A stretch of DNA of 64,000 nt from an uncultured Lachnospiraceae bacterium. Its GTDB lineage: Bacteria > Bacillota > Clostridia > Lachnospirales > Lachnospiraceae. Shown here piece after piece: positions 26,351 through 33,912 of the stretch. The notes beneath the pieces are model-generated. The model did not search any database and was not told the origin of the DNA. It saw only the letters and a list, made by a program, of their open reading frames with translations. Positions within the stretch are counted from its first letter, which is position 1. Each line of letters starts with the position of its first letter. Made by a program: the position numbers and the translations under genes. The stretch is from assembly GCA_910578475.1 (NCBI GenBank), contig CAJTRK010000006.1, positions 1 through 64,000 of the forward strand, read 5' to 3'.

Positions 26351-27073
26351 TCATACGCCTTTTCTGAACCGAAATATTCTGGATGGACGATGTCCGGCAT
26401 TCGATGTCATCTTCCCCGTATCTTCCAGTTTCTCGGAAATGGTTCTCCGGAATGCTGCCGGAAGAAGTTTTTTTCCGAGAATCAGCTCATACACTTCCTG
26501 TAATTCGCTGATGGTAAACTCCGGCGGCATCATATGAAATACAATATCCGTATAATTTATCTTCCCGCTGAGCCTTTTTAAGGCTTCATCAATCATTCGG
26601 TTGTGGTCAAAGGCAAGTTCCATATTCCGAATGTCTTCCACGGCAAACCATTCGGCCCCGGTAATGCTTGTCCGGTTGATATCGACAAGCGAAATATAGG
26701 CGCAGCTGACGATTCGCATCCGGGGGTCGCGCTCCACGCCGCCAAATGTGTAAAGCTGTTCGCTGTATATATCCGCAAGTCCCGTTTTATCAAGAAGCAC
26801 CCGTCTCAGCGTCTCTTCAAACGTTTCTTTTTCCCCGACGAATCCGCCGGGCAGGCTGTAACAATCTTTATACGGATAGTGTTCCCTTTTTACCAGCAGA
26901 ATTTTCAGAGACTGCCTGTCCAGCTTCCGGTAATTATCCGACGTATCTTTCGCCACGCCGACCACAATCGCATCGACCGTAATCGAAATGGACGCATATT
27001 TTTCCGGATGATACCGGCTTAAAAATTCCTTCTCGCCCTCTTCCGCCGCCCTGCTTGTCCCGTTCATACGCAT
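26351..27073 (-). CDS. nrtR: NrtR-like Nudix regulator of NAD metabolism
   Basis: 240 residues. A Nudix domain (ISITVDAIVVGVAKD, LKILLVKREHYPYKD, then CYSLPGGFVGEKETFEETLR) is followed by a winged-helix C-terminus (FTISELQEVYELILGKKLLP, FRRTISEKLEDTG, NAGHRPSRIFRF), the NrtR architecture. The Nudix box reads G-x5-E-x7-R-V-L-L-D-K-T-G-L: the REUXEE catalytic glutamates are replaced, so it should sense rather than hydrolyse ADP-ribose-type ligands. It is the last gene of the NAD salvage operon, fitting autoregulation. GGAGG precedes ATGs at 27073 and 27067; either may be used. Its stop lies 23 bp from the attL core. Confidence 0.82.
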   Translation of the reverse strand: MRMNGTSRAAEEGEKEFLSRYHPEKYASISITVDAIVVGVAKDTSDNYRKLDRQSLKILLVKREHYPYKDCYSLPGGFVGEKETFEETLRRVLLDKTGLADIYSEQLYTFGGVERDPRMRIVSCAYISLVDINRTSITGAEWFAVEDIRNMELAFDHNRMIDEALKRLSGKINYTDIVFHMMPPEFTISELQEVYELILGKKLLPAAFRRTISEKLEDTGKMTSNAGHRPSRIFRFRKGV

Positions 27074-27154
27074 TTTCCTCCGTTTCGGATGATTCTGTAT
27101 TGTTATTATACTTCTTCTTGCGGGCTTTGACAATTTTGTTCTTTCACGGGCATC

Positions 27155-27898
27155 TCACAAAGTAAATTTCGGCATTTGCTGCAGCTTAAACAGATTCTTT
27201 TCATGTAATTCGTCAATTCTTTTTCTGACAGTTTCATCCTCGATTTCTCCGGTGCGGATATATTTATCCAGCGTTTCATAGGAAAAACCCAGATTGTCCT
27301 CATCGCTTTTTCCGCAAAGGCCGTCGGAAGGCGCTTTGTCAACCAGCTCTTCGGGAAGTCCTGCCGCCCGGCCCAGAAGTTTTACTTCCGCCACCGTCAG
27401 GTCCGACAATGGACTGAAATCCCCGACACTGTCCCCGTAGCGTGTGGAATATCCGACCCAGTCTTCCGAAAGATTGCAGGTATTGGCCACCCGGCCGTTC
27501 CTCGACTGGGAAACGGCATACAGAATGGCCATCCGAAGCCGGGCGGGCAGATTTACCGCGGCCTGCCCGCTCATACGCTCCGACAACGCGGCCTCTACGC
27601 CTTTCGTCACCGTCTGTACGGCCGGCGCAATATTGACGGTAATGCCCGTAATGCCCAGAAAATCCACCAGTTTTTCCGCCATGTCGATATCGGACTGCTT
27701 CCCGTCCGGCATGAGAACACCGATTACCCGTTCCTTTCCGAGTGCTTCCACGCACAGGGCCGCCACAACGGAACTGTCTTTTCCACCCGAAATACCGATA
27801 ACACAGTTACAGCCTTTGCCGTTTTTTTCAAAAAAATCTCTTATCCAAGCCACACATCTTTCCTTGACGTCCTTCGCATTAAATTCTGCCTTTTTCAT
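27155..27898 (-). CDS. nadE: NH3-dependent NAD+ synthase
   Basis: 247 residues, the size of the single-domain enzyme that amidates nicotinate adenine dinucleotide with ammonia. The ATP pyrophosphatase loop is IGISGGKDSSVVAALC, followed by the GVLMPDGKQSDIDMAEKLVD segment; later motifs are ANTCNLSEDWVGYSTRYGD and FSPLSDLTVAEVKLLG. There is no glutaminase domain, unlike the copy at 3840-5750. AAAGGAGCAAGG precedes the ATG at 27898; longer frames upstream are shadows. It lies 56 bp after nadV in the element's NAD operon. Confidence 0.93.
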   Translation of the reverse strand: MKKAEFNAKDVKERCVAWIRDFFEKNGKGCNCVIGISGGKDSSVVAALCVEALGKERVIGVLMPDGKQSDIDMAEKLVDFLGITGITVNIAPAVQTVTKGVEAALSERMSGQAAVNLPARLRMAILYAVSQSRNGRVANTCNLSEDWVGYSTRYGDSVGDFSPLSDLTVAEVKLLGRAAGLPEELVDKAPSDGLCGKSDEDNLGFSYETLDKYIRTGEIEDETVRKRIDELHEKNLFKLQQMPKFTL

Positions 27899-27954
27899 TG
27901 CCTTGCTCCTTTCCTGTTTCCCCAATATAAGGATGGGGGTAAATCCAATATACG

Positions 27955-29424
27955 TTAAAAGTTCCCTCCATGCAGGTTGTTTCGAATCTCTCGCAAAGAC
28001 TGCTCTTTCACCAGAACGCCATCCCTGAATACGGTCTGTAACAGATTTTGTCCGGTAGACGCTTCTTTCCAGTTCAAACCGTCTCTGTACCGCAGTTCTC
28101 CATCCACTTCCTCCACAACACAGCAGCCCTTCTGAGACTTCTTGAAGCCGCCTTCCTTCGGGTCTTTGAAAATCGGATAGGGTTCTCCGTCGATTTCGCA
28201 ATAAGTGGCTTTGACACAAGAGCTGAACGTATCCCGTGTAAAAGGTTTCAGTACGCCGTTTTCTTCAATACACTGAAAGGAAAAGGAACCGACGCCGAGC
28301 GCCACATTGGAGCAGGCAAAACCGCTCTCCATCAAAATCCGGTAAATCTGTTCACATCGCTGTACGGTAATGGAATCTCCGTAAATCGCCTTTACATGGG
28401 AATCCAGCACCTTATAACCCTTGCTGTTCACCGTCCCGCCAAAAATTTCCCACAACCGGAAAACCGTCTTTGTGACCACTTCCACACAGTCGCCGGAATC
28501 GCCGCGCATCAGCATACAGCCGTTATGCGCCAGAATCTCTTTTTTCAGCTGCGGCAGAATGGTATCGATAACATTCCAGTAATCATAGGAATCCAACACA
28601 GCGGAAAAACTCGTATTGGGATAGATTTCCGTAAGCAGTCTGCGAAGCAGCGTTATTTCGTCGCCGTCCACCGCAAAATTACTGCACATGACCGCATGTT
28701 CCGTGCTCGGACTGCCGAATGCGACAGGTTCTTTCGCACAGTCGCAGCAATACATCTGTTCCAGATAGGGAACGACCGGAACCGTCGCCGTATTCAGAAA
28801 AGAAAGACACCAGCCCGCCCCCGCTTTTATGGCCGATTCGGTGCATTCTTCCCCTCTGAAATCGAATGCCCCGAGCGCCTTCGCCCTGTCGATTTCCTCA
28901 TCACATGTCAGTTCATAATATTGATTGACGATTTCCCGGTAAGTATATCCTACTGTCGCGGCAATCATGGGATGCCAGCTTTCTGCCGAAATCAGGCTTT
29001 CCAACGCCTGCGGCAGCCAGGCAAAATCCGGATGGGTATTCGTGATGCCGAACATCGGCACATGCACCGGAACCCTCGTTCCTTCCGGCAATGCGACAAT
29101 TTCGACGGGCAAAAAACCAAGTCTGTGCAATTTCTCAATTTTTTCAATGCCGTATGCCTTTTCACCAAGCGTATTGTCCAGTACCCGCTTATATTCCGCA
29201 AGAACGGTTTCAAAAGGTCTGTTAAAAAATTGACGCTTGAAATAATCAATCAGATAAGTTTTGATAAATCCCTGCAAACCAAACATAACGACCTTATCCC
29301 ACCTGTCGATTCTGCTCATCCTCGGCGTAAAATAAGAAACGGATTTGGTTATCTTCTCCGGGAGCATCTCTGCATGCACCGCTTTATAATAATCAATCAG
29401 TAACATCGGATTTATTTGCTTCAT
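27955..29424 (-). CDS. nadV: Nicotinamide phosphoribosyltransferase
   Basis: 489 residues, matching the NAMPT/NadV family that makes nicotinamide mononucleotide from nicotinamide and PRPP. Visible family marks are YFTPRMSRIDRWDKVVMFGL, VALPEGTRVPVHVPMF, SPSTEHAVMCSNF, the phosphate-binding LMRGDSGDCVEVV, DSHVKAIYGDSITVQR and the C-terminal KDPKEGGFKKSQKG. The start at 29424 has GGGGAGG upstream and overlaps the PRPP synthetase stop as ATGA, so substrate supplier and user are translationally coupled. NMN produced here needs an adenylyltransferase not present in the element. Confidence 0.93.
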   Translation of the reverse strand: MKQINPMLLIDYYKAVHAEMLPEKITKSVSYFTPRMSRIDRWDKVVMFGLQGFIKTYLIDYFKRQFFNRPFETVLAEYKRVLDNTLGEKAYGIEKIEKLHRLGFLPVEIVALPEGTRVPVHVPMFGITNTHPDFAWLPQALESLISAESWHPMIAATVGYTYREIVNQYYELTCDEEIDRAKALGAFDFRGEECTESAIKAGAGWCLSFLNTATVPVVPYLEQMYCCDCAKEPVAFGSPSTEHAVMCSNFAVDGDEITLLRRLLTEIYPNTSFSAVLDSYDYWNVIDTILPQLKKEILAHNGCMLMRGDSGDCVEVVTKTVFRLWEIFGGTVNSKGYKVLDSHVKAIYGDSITVQRCEQIYRILMESGFACSNVALGVGSFSFQCIEENGVLKPFTRDTFSSCVKATYCEIDGEPYPIFKDPKEGGFKKSQKGCCVVEEVDGELRYRDGLNWKEASTGQNLLQTVFRDGVLVKEQSLREIRNNLHGGNF

Positions 29425-30326
29425 AATTCCTCCCCTTCCGCCGCACATGCAGCCATTTCATCAGCAAGAATCAGGGGACGCGCAGCATCACTGATTTCAA
29501 GATTGAACAGTTCATCTTCAATCTTGAACACCTCAATTCTTTCGTCTTTTTTCGTAAAAATACTGTTTGTCGTAAAAATCCTCTGAACCAGCCCGCTTTT
29601 CAGAACTTCTCCCTCCAGAATGGTATTTTCGCAATGGGAAATATACAGATAAATCTCCTTTGCCCCAAGCGCTTTCAGTTTTTGTGCGCTGAAATAAAAT
29701 GTGCCGCCCCTGCTGGAAATATCGTCTACCATCAGAATCTTTCTGTCCCGGATGCAGTCCGTCATGCCGGAGACGTCAAGACCTTTGATATCTCCTGTCG
29801 CCCAGTCCCGGCGTTTTATGCCAAAAGCACAGGGAATCCGGAACATTCCGGAGTAACGTTTACATGCGCCTTCATCGGGATAAAACATCGTCAGGTTTTC
29901 CGTTCCGCCAATTCTGTCGATAACCTTTCGGATAAAAACCTCCGGCGTCCTCACCTGAATCTTATCGATTAAAGCTTCGCTGACCGAAGAATGCGGGTCC
30001 AGAACCGTGACGGATTTGAAATCCAGCCAGTTGATTACTTCCGCAAAATATTTCAGCGTAAAAACATCTTCCTGCGCTTTGACCCTGTCCTGGCGGGCAT
30101 TCGGGATATAGGGCATATCGAGCGACAGCTCCGTGATGCCGTGCGCCCGAAGATGGCCCGCCAGATAAATCAGTGTCACCAGCTCTTCATTGCTCTCATA
30201 CAGCCAGGTCAGCGTTGCTGCCCGCTTCCGTTCTTCCTTACCGCCTTCCGGAATCCGTTCTTTTAATAAAAGCGTCCCATCCGGAAATTTATTGACACTA
30301 ACGTCATTTTTGTTTACTTTTATCAT
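29421..30326 (-). CDS. prs: Ribose-phosphate pyrophosphokinase-like protein (PRPP supply)
   Basis: 301 residues. The PRPP-binding loop ILMVDDISSRGGTFYFSA and the flexible-loop segment LDMPYIPNARQDRVKAQED identify a PRPP synthetase of the divergent type often paired with nadV in phages and bacteria. VTVLDPHSSVSEAL matches the third family motif. It makes 5-phosphoribosyl 1-pyrophosphate from ribose 5-phosphate and ATP, the co-substrate of the downstream NadV. Of two ATGs, 30326 lies 7 nt after GGAGG and is preferred to 30332, only 1 nt away. It follows the nicotinamidase by about 80 bp. Confidence 0.88.
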   Translation of the reverse strand: MIKVNKNDVSVNKFPDGTLLLKERIPEGGKEERKRAATLTWLYESNEELVTLIYLAGHLRAHGITELSLDMPYIPNARQDRVKAQEDVFTLKYFAEVINWLDFKSVTVLDPHSSVSEALIDKIQVRTPEVFIRKVIDRIGGTENLTMFYPDEGACKRYSGMFRIPCAFGIKRRDWATGDIKGLDVSGMTDCIRDRKILMVDDISSRGGTFYFSAQKLKALGAKEIYLYISHCENTILEGEVLKSGLVQRIFTTNSIFTKKDERIEVFKIEDELFNLEISDAARPLILADEMAACAAEGEEL

Positions 30327-30404
30327 CGCCATACCTCCCTGCCCGCCCGGAGAACTTTTACCGCATGCAGCCTTCCTGATTCGGCTTTACGGAACTTCCA
30401 ATGT

Positions 30405-30929
30405 TCACTCTATATCAATCTGACACATCTTCATCGTCTTTAACGCCGCTTCGTGCGTTTCCGGCGTAACACCGGCACAGCAGTCCGCCCGAACCGTAAT
30501 TCCGGCTTCCGGAAAACCTGCCTTCAGGAGCATCGCATTAGAAACGACACATATGTCAGTGCAAAGGCCAAAGCATTCGATTTCCATATCTTCCTGATTT
30601 CCGATTTTGCGAATTTCTTCTACGAGCGCCATCGAACCAAAGGTTCCTTTCTCGATTGTCCTGTACTCTTTTCCTGACAATGCTGTCATTATTTTATCGG
30701 ATAAAAGCCATCCATCCGTCCCCTTGATACAATGCGGAACCGGCAGCTTTTTCCCTTCGGCTGTTTTCAGATAATCGCTTTCGTGTGTATCCATTGTCAC
30801 AAAAATGGAACCTTCAAACCGCTCGATTTCTGCCGCCGCCTTCTCTACAATCGCAGCCGCCTCCTTTGTTCCCAATGCTCCGTCAATAAAATCGTTCTGC
30901 ATATCCACTACCACCAATATCTTCGTCAT
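30405..30929 (-). CDS. pncA: Nicotinamidase/isochorismatase-family hydrolase
   Basis: 174 residues. The catalytic triad of the cysteine hydrolase family is visible: D in VVVDMQNDFIDGALG, K in RTIEKGTFGS and C in ECFGLCTDICVVSNAML. Metal ligands are suggested by VTMDTHESDY and PVPHCIKGTDGW. In this operon, deamidation of nicotinamide to nicotinate is the natural reading, giving a second salvage branch beside NadV. It is the first gene of the NAD operon, directly behind the promoter at 30990-31018, with AAAGGAG 9 nt before the start. Confidence 0.85.
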   Translation of the reverse strand: MTKILVVVDMQNDFIDGALGTKEAAAIVEKAAAEIERFEGSIFVTMDTHESDYLKTAEGKKLPVPHCIKGTDGWLLSDKIMTALSGKEYRTIEKGTFGSMALVEEIRKIGNQEDMEIECFGLCTDICVVSNAMLLKAGFPEAGITVRADCCAGVTPETHEAALKTMKMCQIDIE

Positions 30930-30988
30930 ACGCTTTTTCTCCTTTCTTTTTCTTATTCTCTTTTTGTTATTATTTATTTGTTATTAAC

Positions 30989-31018
30989 AATAATATATTA
31001 TTAACCTTTGTTTGTCAA
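30989..31018 (-). promoter_or_regulatory. NAD operon promoter with overlapping palindromic operator
   Basis: On the minus strand TTGACA (31013-31018), a 17-bp spacer and TATTAT (30990-30995) form a near-perfect sigma-A promoter. The perfect 14-bp palindrome AATAATATATTATT (30989-31002) covers the -10 and part of the spacer, and a direct TTATTAAC repeat flanks it. It is a candidate NrtR operator, so repression by steric block is inferred. It stands about 60 bp upstream of the nicotinamidase start. Confidence 0.65.
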
Positions 31019-31185
31019 CAGAAATTTTCCATTTTCTGAATTTCATCCGGATGCCTGTATGATGCTGGCAGAATAATTCCCCTCCTTTTCAGTCATACCG
31101 CCTCTTTGCCCGCCGTATACTGTAATAAGAGCATGCGGACAGAGGGCATCATAACTTGCTGCAAACAGAACATAAACAAACGAAA

Positions 31186-31305
31186 ATGGAAGACTATACG
31201 ATTGAAAGAGAATTTCTCGGCAGCGCCACCGCTGCGGAACTCATATCCCGGATTATCCGGGCACATCTTTCCGTTTTCTCCGGTCAGGAGGCGAAAACGC
31301 CATGA
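31186..31305 (+). CDS. Small ORF coupled to the serine recombinase
   Basis: 39 residues (MEDYTIEREFLGSATAAELI, then SRIIRAHLSVFSG). Its TGA overlaps the recombinase ATG as ATGA and it contains the recombinase ribosome site AGGAGG, so the two are translationally coupled. By recall, short ORFs of this type precede serine recombinases in Clostridia; a recombination directionality or accessory role is possible but unproven. It has no clear ribosome site of its own. Confidence 0.5.
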   Translation: MEDYTIEREFLGSATAAELISRIIRAHLSVFSGQEAKTP

Positions 31306-32861
31306 ACCGGACGGCCTTTTCCGTAGGAGAATATATCCGATTATCCAGAGAGGACGGCGATAAGGCGGAAAGTGACAGCATCGGCAATCAGAAAAAACTC
31401 CTCGCTGACTACATAAAGAGACAGGAATCGTTCTCCGTTTACGATATCTACGTTGATGACGGGTTTTCCGGCATAACCTACGACCGCCCCGCATTTCGGC
31501 GGATGATAAACGATATCGAAAACGGTAAGGTGAACTGCGTCATCGTAAAAGACCTGTCCCGCTTCGGACGCGATTATATTGAGACCGGAAGATATCTGGA
31601 ACGCTATTTTCCGGAACAAAATGTCCGGTTTATTTCCGTCACGGACCATATCGACAGCTTTGTACAGGCTTATGACATGCTCCTTCCTATTAAAAATATA
31701 TTCAATGAACAATATGCGCGGGACATCTCCCGGAAGATACACGCTTCCATTCGAACCAAGCAACAGGCCGGAGAATTTATCGGCGCTTTTGCTTCCTATG
31801 GCTATCGGAAATCTCCTTCCGATAAAAACAAACTTGTCATTGATGAATACGCCGCCGCCGTCGTTCGGCAAATTTTTGAGCTCTATAACCGCGGGTACGG
31901 CAAGCTCCGCATCGCCGCTCTCCTGAATAAGGAAGGCATTCTCTGTCCATCCGCTTATAAAAATGCAAATGGTGAACCGTATAAAAATGCTTTCCACGCC
32001 GATACTTCCTCTTTCTGGAGCTACTCTACCATCAGCCGCATTCTGCAAAATGAACTGTATGTCGGAAATATGGTACAGGGTCGGAAAACACAGCATATGA
32101 GAGGAAAGGCCAAAACAAAACAGAAAAAAGACTGGGTTATCGTACAGGGCACGCACGACGCCATTATCGAAATGGAAACCTGGCAAAAAACACAAGACCT
32201 GCTGAAACAACGGACAAGAAATCTCGACCTGACTTCCAGTCCGTCCGTGTTTGCAGGCTTTTTGAAGTGCGGCGACTGCGGCCGTGCGCTCGCCAAAAAA
32301 AACGGCACGTCCGACACCTTCTACTACTGCGGAAGCTATGTGCGCTCCGGCCGGCAATCCTGCACACCTCATAAAATATCCTACAAAATACTGGAGCATA
32401 TTCTCCTGGACGATTTGAATGCGATTCTGCATTCCATAAAGAACCTCGATGAAATTATTCAAACATTACTAAACGCTGCCCCCATCATGGCGCATAAATT
32501 TGAATCCGAAAAGAAAAAAATTGAAACGGAGCTCGAACGGATACGAAAACTGAAAAAAAGCACCTACGAGGACTTCCGGGAAGAACTGCTCTCCAGAGAA
32601 GAGTTTCTCGCTTACAGACAAGACTACACCGACAGGGAAGAACTCCTTTCAACACAGCTTGCAAGCCTGCAAAAAAAAGAACATCCGGAAAAGACTTCTG
32701 ATATCGAGACCGCTCCCTGGATTCAGCATCTTTTAACACACCATGGAATTGAAAAGCTGGACAGAGAAATTGTCACCGCCATGCTCCATGAAATCATAGT
32801 TTATGAAAATTGTAAGATAACAATACGATACTGCTTTTCTGACAGTCATATAGACTTATAA
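31302..32861 (+). CDS. Large serine recombinase (integrase)
   Basis: 519 residues. The resolvase catalytic domain opens with YIRLSREDGDKAESDSIGNQ, placing the nucleophile at S15, and continues with DIYVDDGFSGITYDRPAF and IVKDLSRFGRDYIETGRYLE. The recombinase domain (AFASYGYRKSPSDKNKLVID, YSTISRILQNELYVGNMVQG) precedes a zinc ribbon (LKCGDCGRALAKKNG, YYCGSYV) and a C-terminal coiled coil (KKKIETELERIRKLKKSTYE). All domains look intact. It lies within the element bounded by CCCCATGCCG and is the probable catalyst of its integration into the deacetylase gene. Confidence 0.95.
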   Translation: MNRTAFSVGEYIRLSREDGDKAESDSIGNQKKLLADYIKRQESFSVYDIYVDDGFSGITYDRPAFRRMINDIENGKVNCVIVKDLSRFGRDYIETGRYLERYFPEQNVRFISVTDHIDSFVQAYDMLLPIKNIFNEQYARDISRKIHASIRTKQQAGEFIGAFASYGYRKSPSDKNKLVIDEYAAAVVRQIFELYNRGYGKLRIAALLNKEGILCPSAYKNANGEPYKNAFHADTSSFWSYSTISRILQNELYVGNMVQGRKTQHMRGKAKTKQKKDWVIVQGTHDAIIEMETWQKTQDLLKQRTRNLDLTSSPSVFAGFLKCGDCGRALAKKNGTSDTFYYCGSYVRSGRQSCTPHKISYKILEHILLDDLNAILHSIKNLDEIIQTLLNAAPIMAHKFESEKKKIETELERIRKLKKSTYEDFREELLSREEFLAYRQDYTDREELLSTQLASLQKKEHPEKTSDIETAPWIQHLLTHHGIEKLDREIVTAMLHEIIVYENCKITIRYCFSDSHIDL

Positions 32862-32891
32862 AGATAATCAGAACCATTAAGAAAACAAAAA

Positions 32892-33416
32892 TTACGCCAG
32901 TTTTTGAAGCCTCTGGCTATGTTCGGCAATTACTTTTTTCATGATATCGACGTCGGCAGAAACCGCTTCCATTTGGTCCGCATCGTCTCTGTAACGGCGA
33001 TAAGTGTCCGTATAGCAGGATTCAATCGTGTTAAGCCGCGGAAGAATCAGGTTTTCCTGGCACAGTTTCAGCATATGGATGTCGCTTTTCAGTTCCTGCT
33101 CCATTTTCTTCATGTCGCTTCTCAGTCCCTGTTCCATCGTCTGCATGTCGCTTCTCAGTTCCTGTATATCGCTTCTCAGTTCCTGCTCCATTTTCTGCAT
33201 GTCACTTCTCAGTCCCTGTTCCATTTTCTGCATGTCACTTCTCAGCCCCTGCTCCATCGTCTGCATGTCACTTCTCAGTCCCTGCTCCATCGTCCGCAGT
33301 TCTGTCTGCAGTTCTCCTTTCATGTCCTGCATCTCATTTTTCATCAGCCGCAGACCCGCATTCAGCTTTGAGTCTATCATATCAGATATGGAAAGCAGCA
33401 ATTCATTGTTTGTCAT
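32892..33416 (-). CDS. Hendecad-repeat coiled-coil protein
   Basis: 174 residues of unknown function. The centre is a run of 11-residue repeats of the form SDMQ-T/K-MEQ-G/E-LR, about six copies with one shortened unit (SDIQELR), encoded by 33-bp DNA repeats. An 11-residue period predicts a straight or slightly right-handed coiled coil. A short N-terminal region (LLLSISDMIDSKLNAGLRLM) and a Tyr/Arg-rich region (YTDTYRRYRDDADQME) flank it. No membrane helix is seen. AGGAGG precedes the start. It lies inside the element, just within attR. Confidence 0.7.
   Translation of the reverse strand: MTNNELLLSISDMIDSKLNAGLRLMKNEMQDMKGELQTELRTMEQGLRSDMQTMEQGLRSDMQKMEQGLRSDMQKMEQELRSDIQELRSDMQTMEQGLRSDMKKMEQELKSDIHMLKLCQENLILPRLNTIESCYTDTYRRYRDDADQMEAVSADVDIMKKVIAEHSQRLQKLA
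33075..33305 (-). repeat. 33-bp tandem coding repeats
   Basis: Units resembling CTTCTCAGTCCCTGCTCCAT on the plus strand recur every 33 bp, with one unit shortened by 18 bp. The unit equals 11 codons, so copy-number change would preserve the frame of the coiled-coil gene. Confidence 0.75.
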
Positions 33417-33450
33417 ATCGTTTCACCTCCTTCTTAAATTTGATAAAATG

Positions 33451-33479
33451 ATTATATCATATGTACGGCGCAATGTCAC
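33451..33479 (-). promoter_or_regulatory. Promoter of the coiled-coil gene
   Basis: On the minus strand GTGACA (33474-33479), 17 bp, then TATAAT (33451-33456), ending about 35 bp before the coiled-coil start. It lies inside the element, so the gene has its own promoter there. Confidence 0.55.
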
Positions 33480-33489
33480 TACCCAAATG

Positions 33490-33912
33490 TTAAAACATTT
33501 TCTTCCGCAAATGACCGCCTCCCCATGCCGCGTCAAAGCTCAGCGCAATCTGCTTTTTATCCGTTTCCACACAGTAAATGGGAAGTTCTCTTCCGTTTAC
33601 TGTGCTGCTGACTGTCATAGACTCCGGAAGCACCCTGACAACGCCCTGAATAAGCGCAATGGTAGTCAGCAAAAAAGCGGCCGACATCACAATATGTAAA
33701 ATAACCTCCTGCCTGAAAGCCGCTTTTTTCCATTCTGCTTTTGTTTCATACTTACGCCTGTTTTTCTGCTTTCGTATACGCTCCCGCTCCGTTCTTTCTC
33801 CGTGCAGCCTTCCGTTTCTTTCGAGTTCCGTGCCTTCCGTACCGATTTTCTCTTCCAATTCATTCAACACCAGTTTCCATTTTTCATTCCAGGTTCTTTT
33901 TTTCTCACTCAT
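33490..33912 (-). pseudogene. Polysaccharide deacetylase, N-terminal half (interrupted gene)
   Basis: The frame encodes a basic cytoplasmic segment (KKRTWNEKWKLVLNELEEK, RERIRKQKNRRKYETKAEW), a transmembrane helix (VILHIVMSAAFLLTTIALIQ), then LPIYCVETDKKQIALSFDAAWG, the start of the NodB domain. After the core it runs 9 codons into element DNA (GGHLRKKMF) and stops. The rest of the domain is at 25742-26318. The start at 33912 overlaps the end of a leader ORF as ATGA. The product would be a membrane-anchored peptidoglycan or polysaccharide deacetylase resembling clostridial PdaB-like proteins; as arranged it lacks the catalytic core. Confidence 0.88.
33505..33530. other. Attachment site attR (element end next to the coiled-coil gene)
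   Basis: The element arm CCGCAAATGACCGCC (33505-33519) and one T precede the core CCCCATGCCG (33521-33530). It pairs with the arm at attL as an inverted repeat (13/15). The putative crossover CA is at 33524-33525. Confidence 0.75.

Larger units (their letters stand above)
26319..33530. mobile_element. Integrated element (about 7.2 kb) carrying NAD salvage genes and a serine recombinase
   Basis: The element is bounded by direct copies of CCCCATGCCG (26319-26328 and 33521-33530). Outside these, the flanks are the two halves of one deacetylase gene; removing everything between one core copy and the other gives SFDAAWG joined to NEDTAK in frame. Joining the inner ends gives an attP with arms CCGCAAATGACCGCC and GGCAGTCAATTGCGG, inverted repeats matching at 13 of 15 positions around TCCCCATGCC. 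Contents: nrtR-like, nadE, nadV, prs-like and nicotinamidase genes (minus strand), a 39-codon ORF and large serine recombinase (plus), and a coiled-coil gene (minus). There are no conjugation, capsid or replication genes, so transfer would need help or be limited to excision and reintegration. Confidence 0.88.

Noticed and set aside
26296..26410. A frameshifted 5' end of the deacetylase reading MPDIVHPEYFGSEKAYDSI into AAIDC
   Set aside because: The bases upstream of 26319 belong to the element end and to nrtR. The true N-terminal half is at 33521-33912 and joins perfectly, so no indel is needed.
33075..33305. Regular 33-bp repeats as a possible CRISPR array
   Set aside because: They are contiguous coding repeats of 11 codons without spacers, inside a coiled-coil gene.
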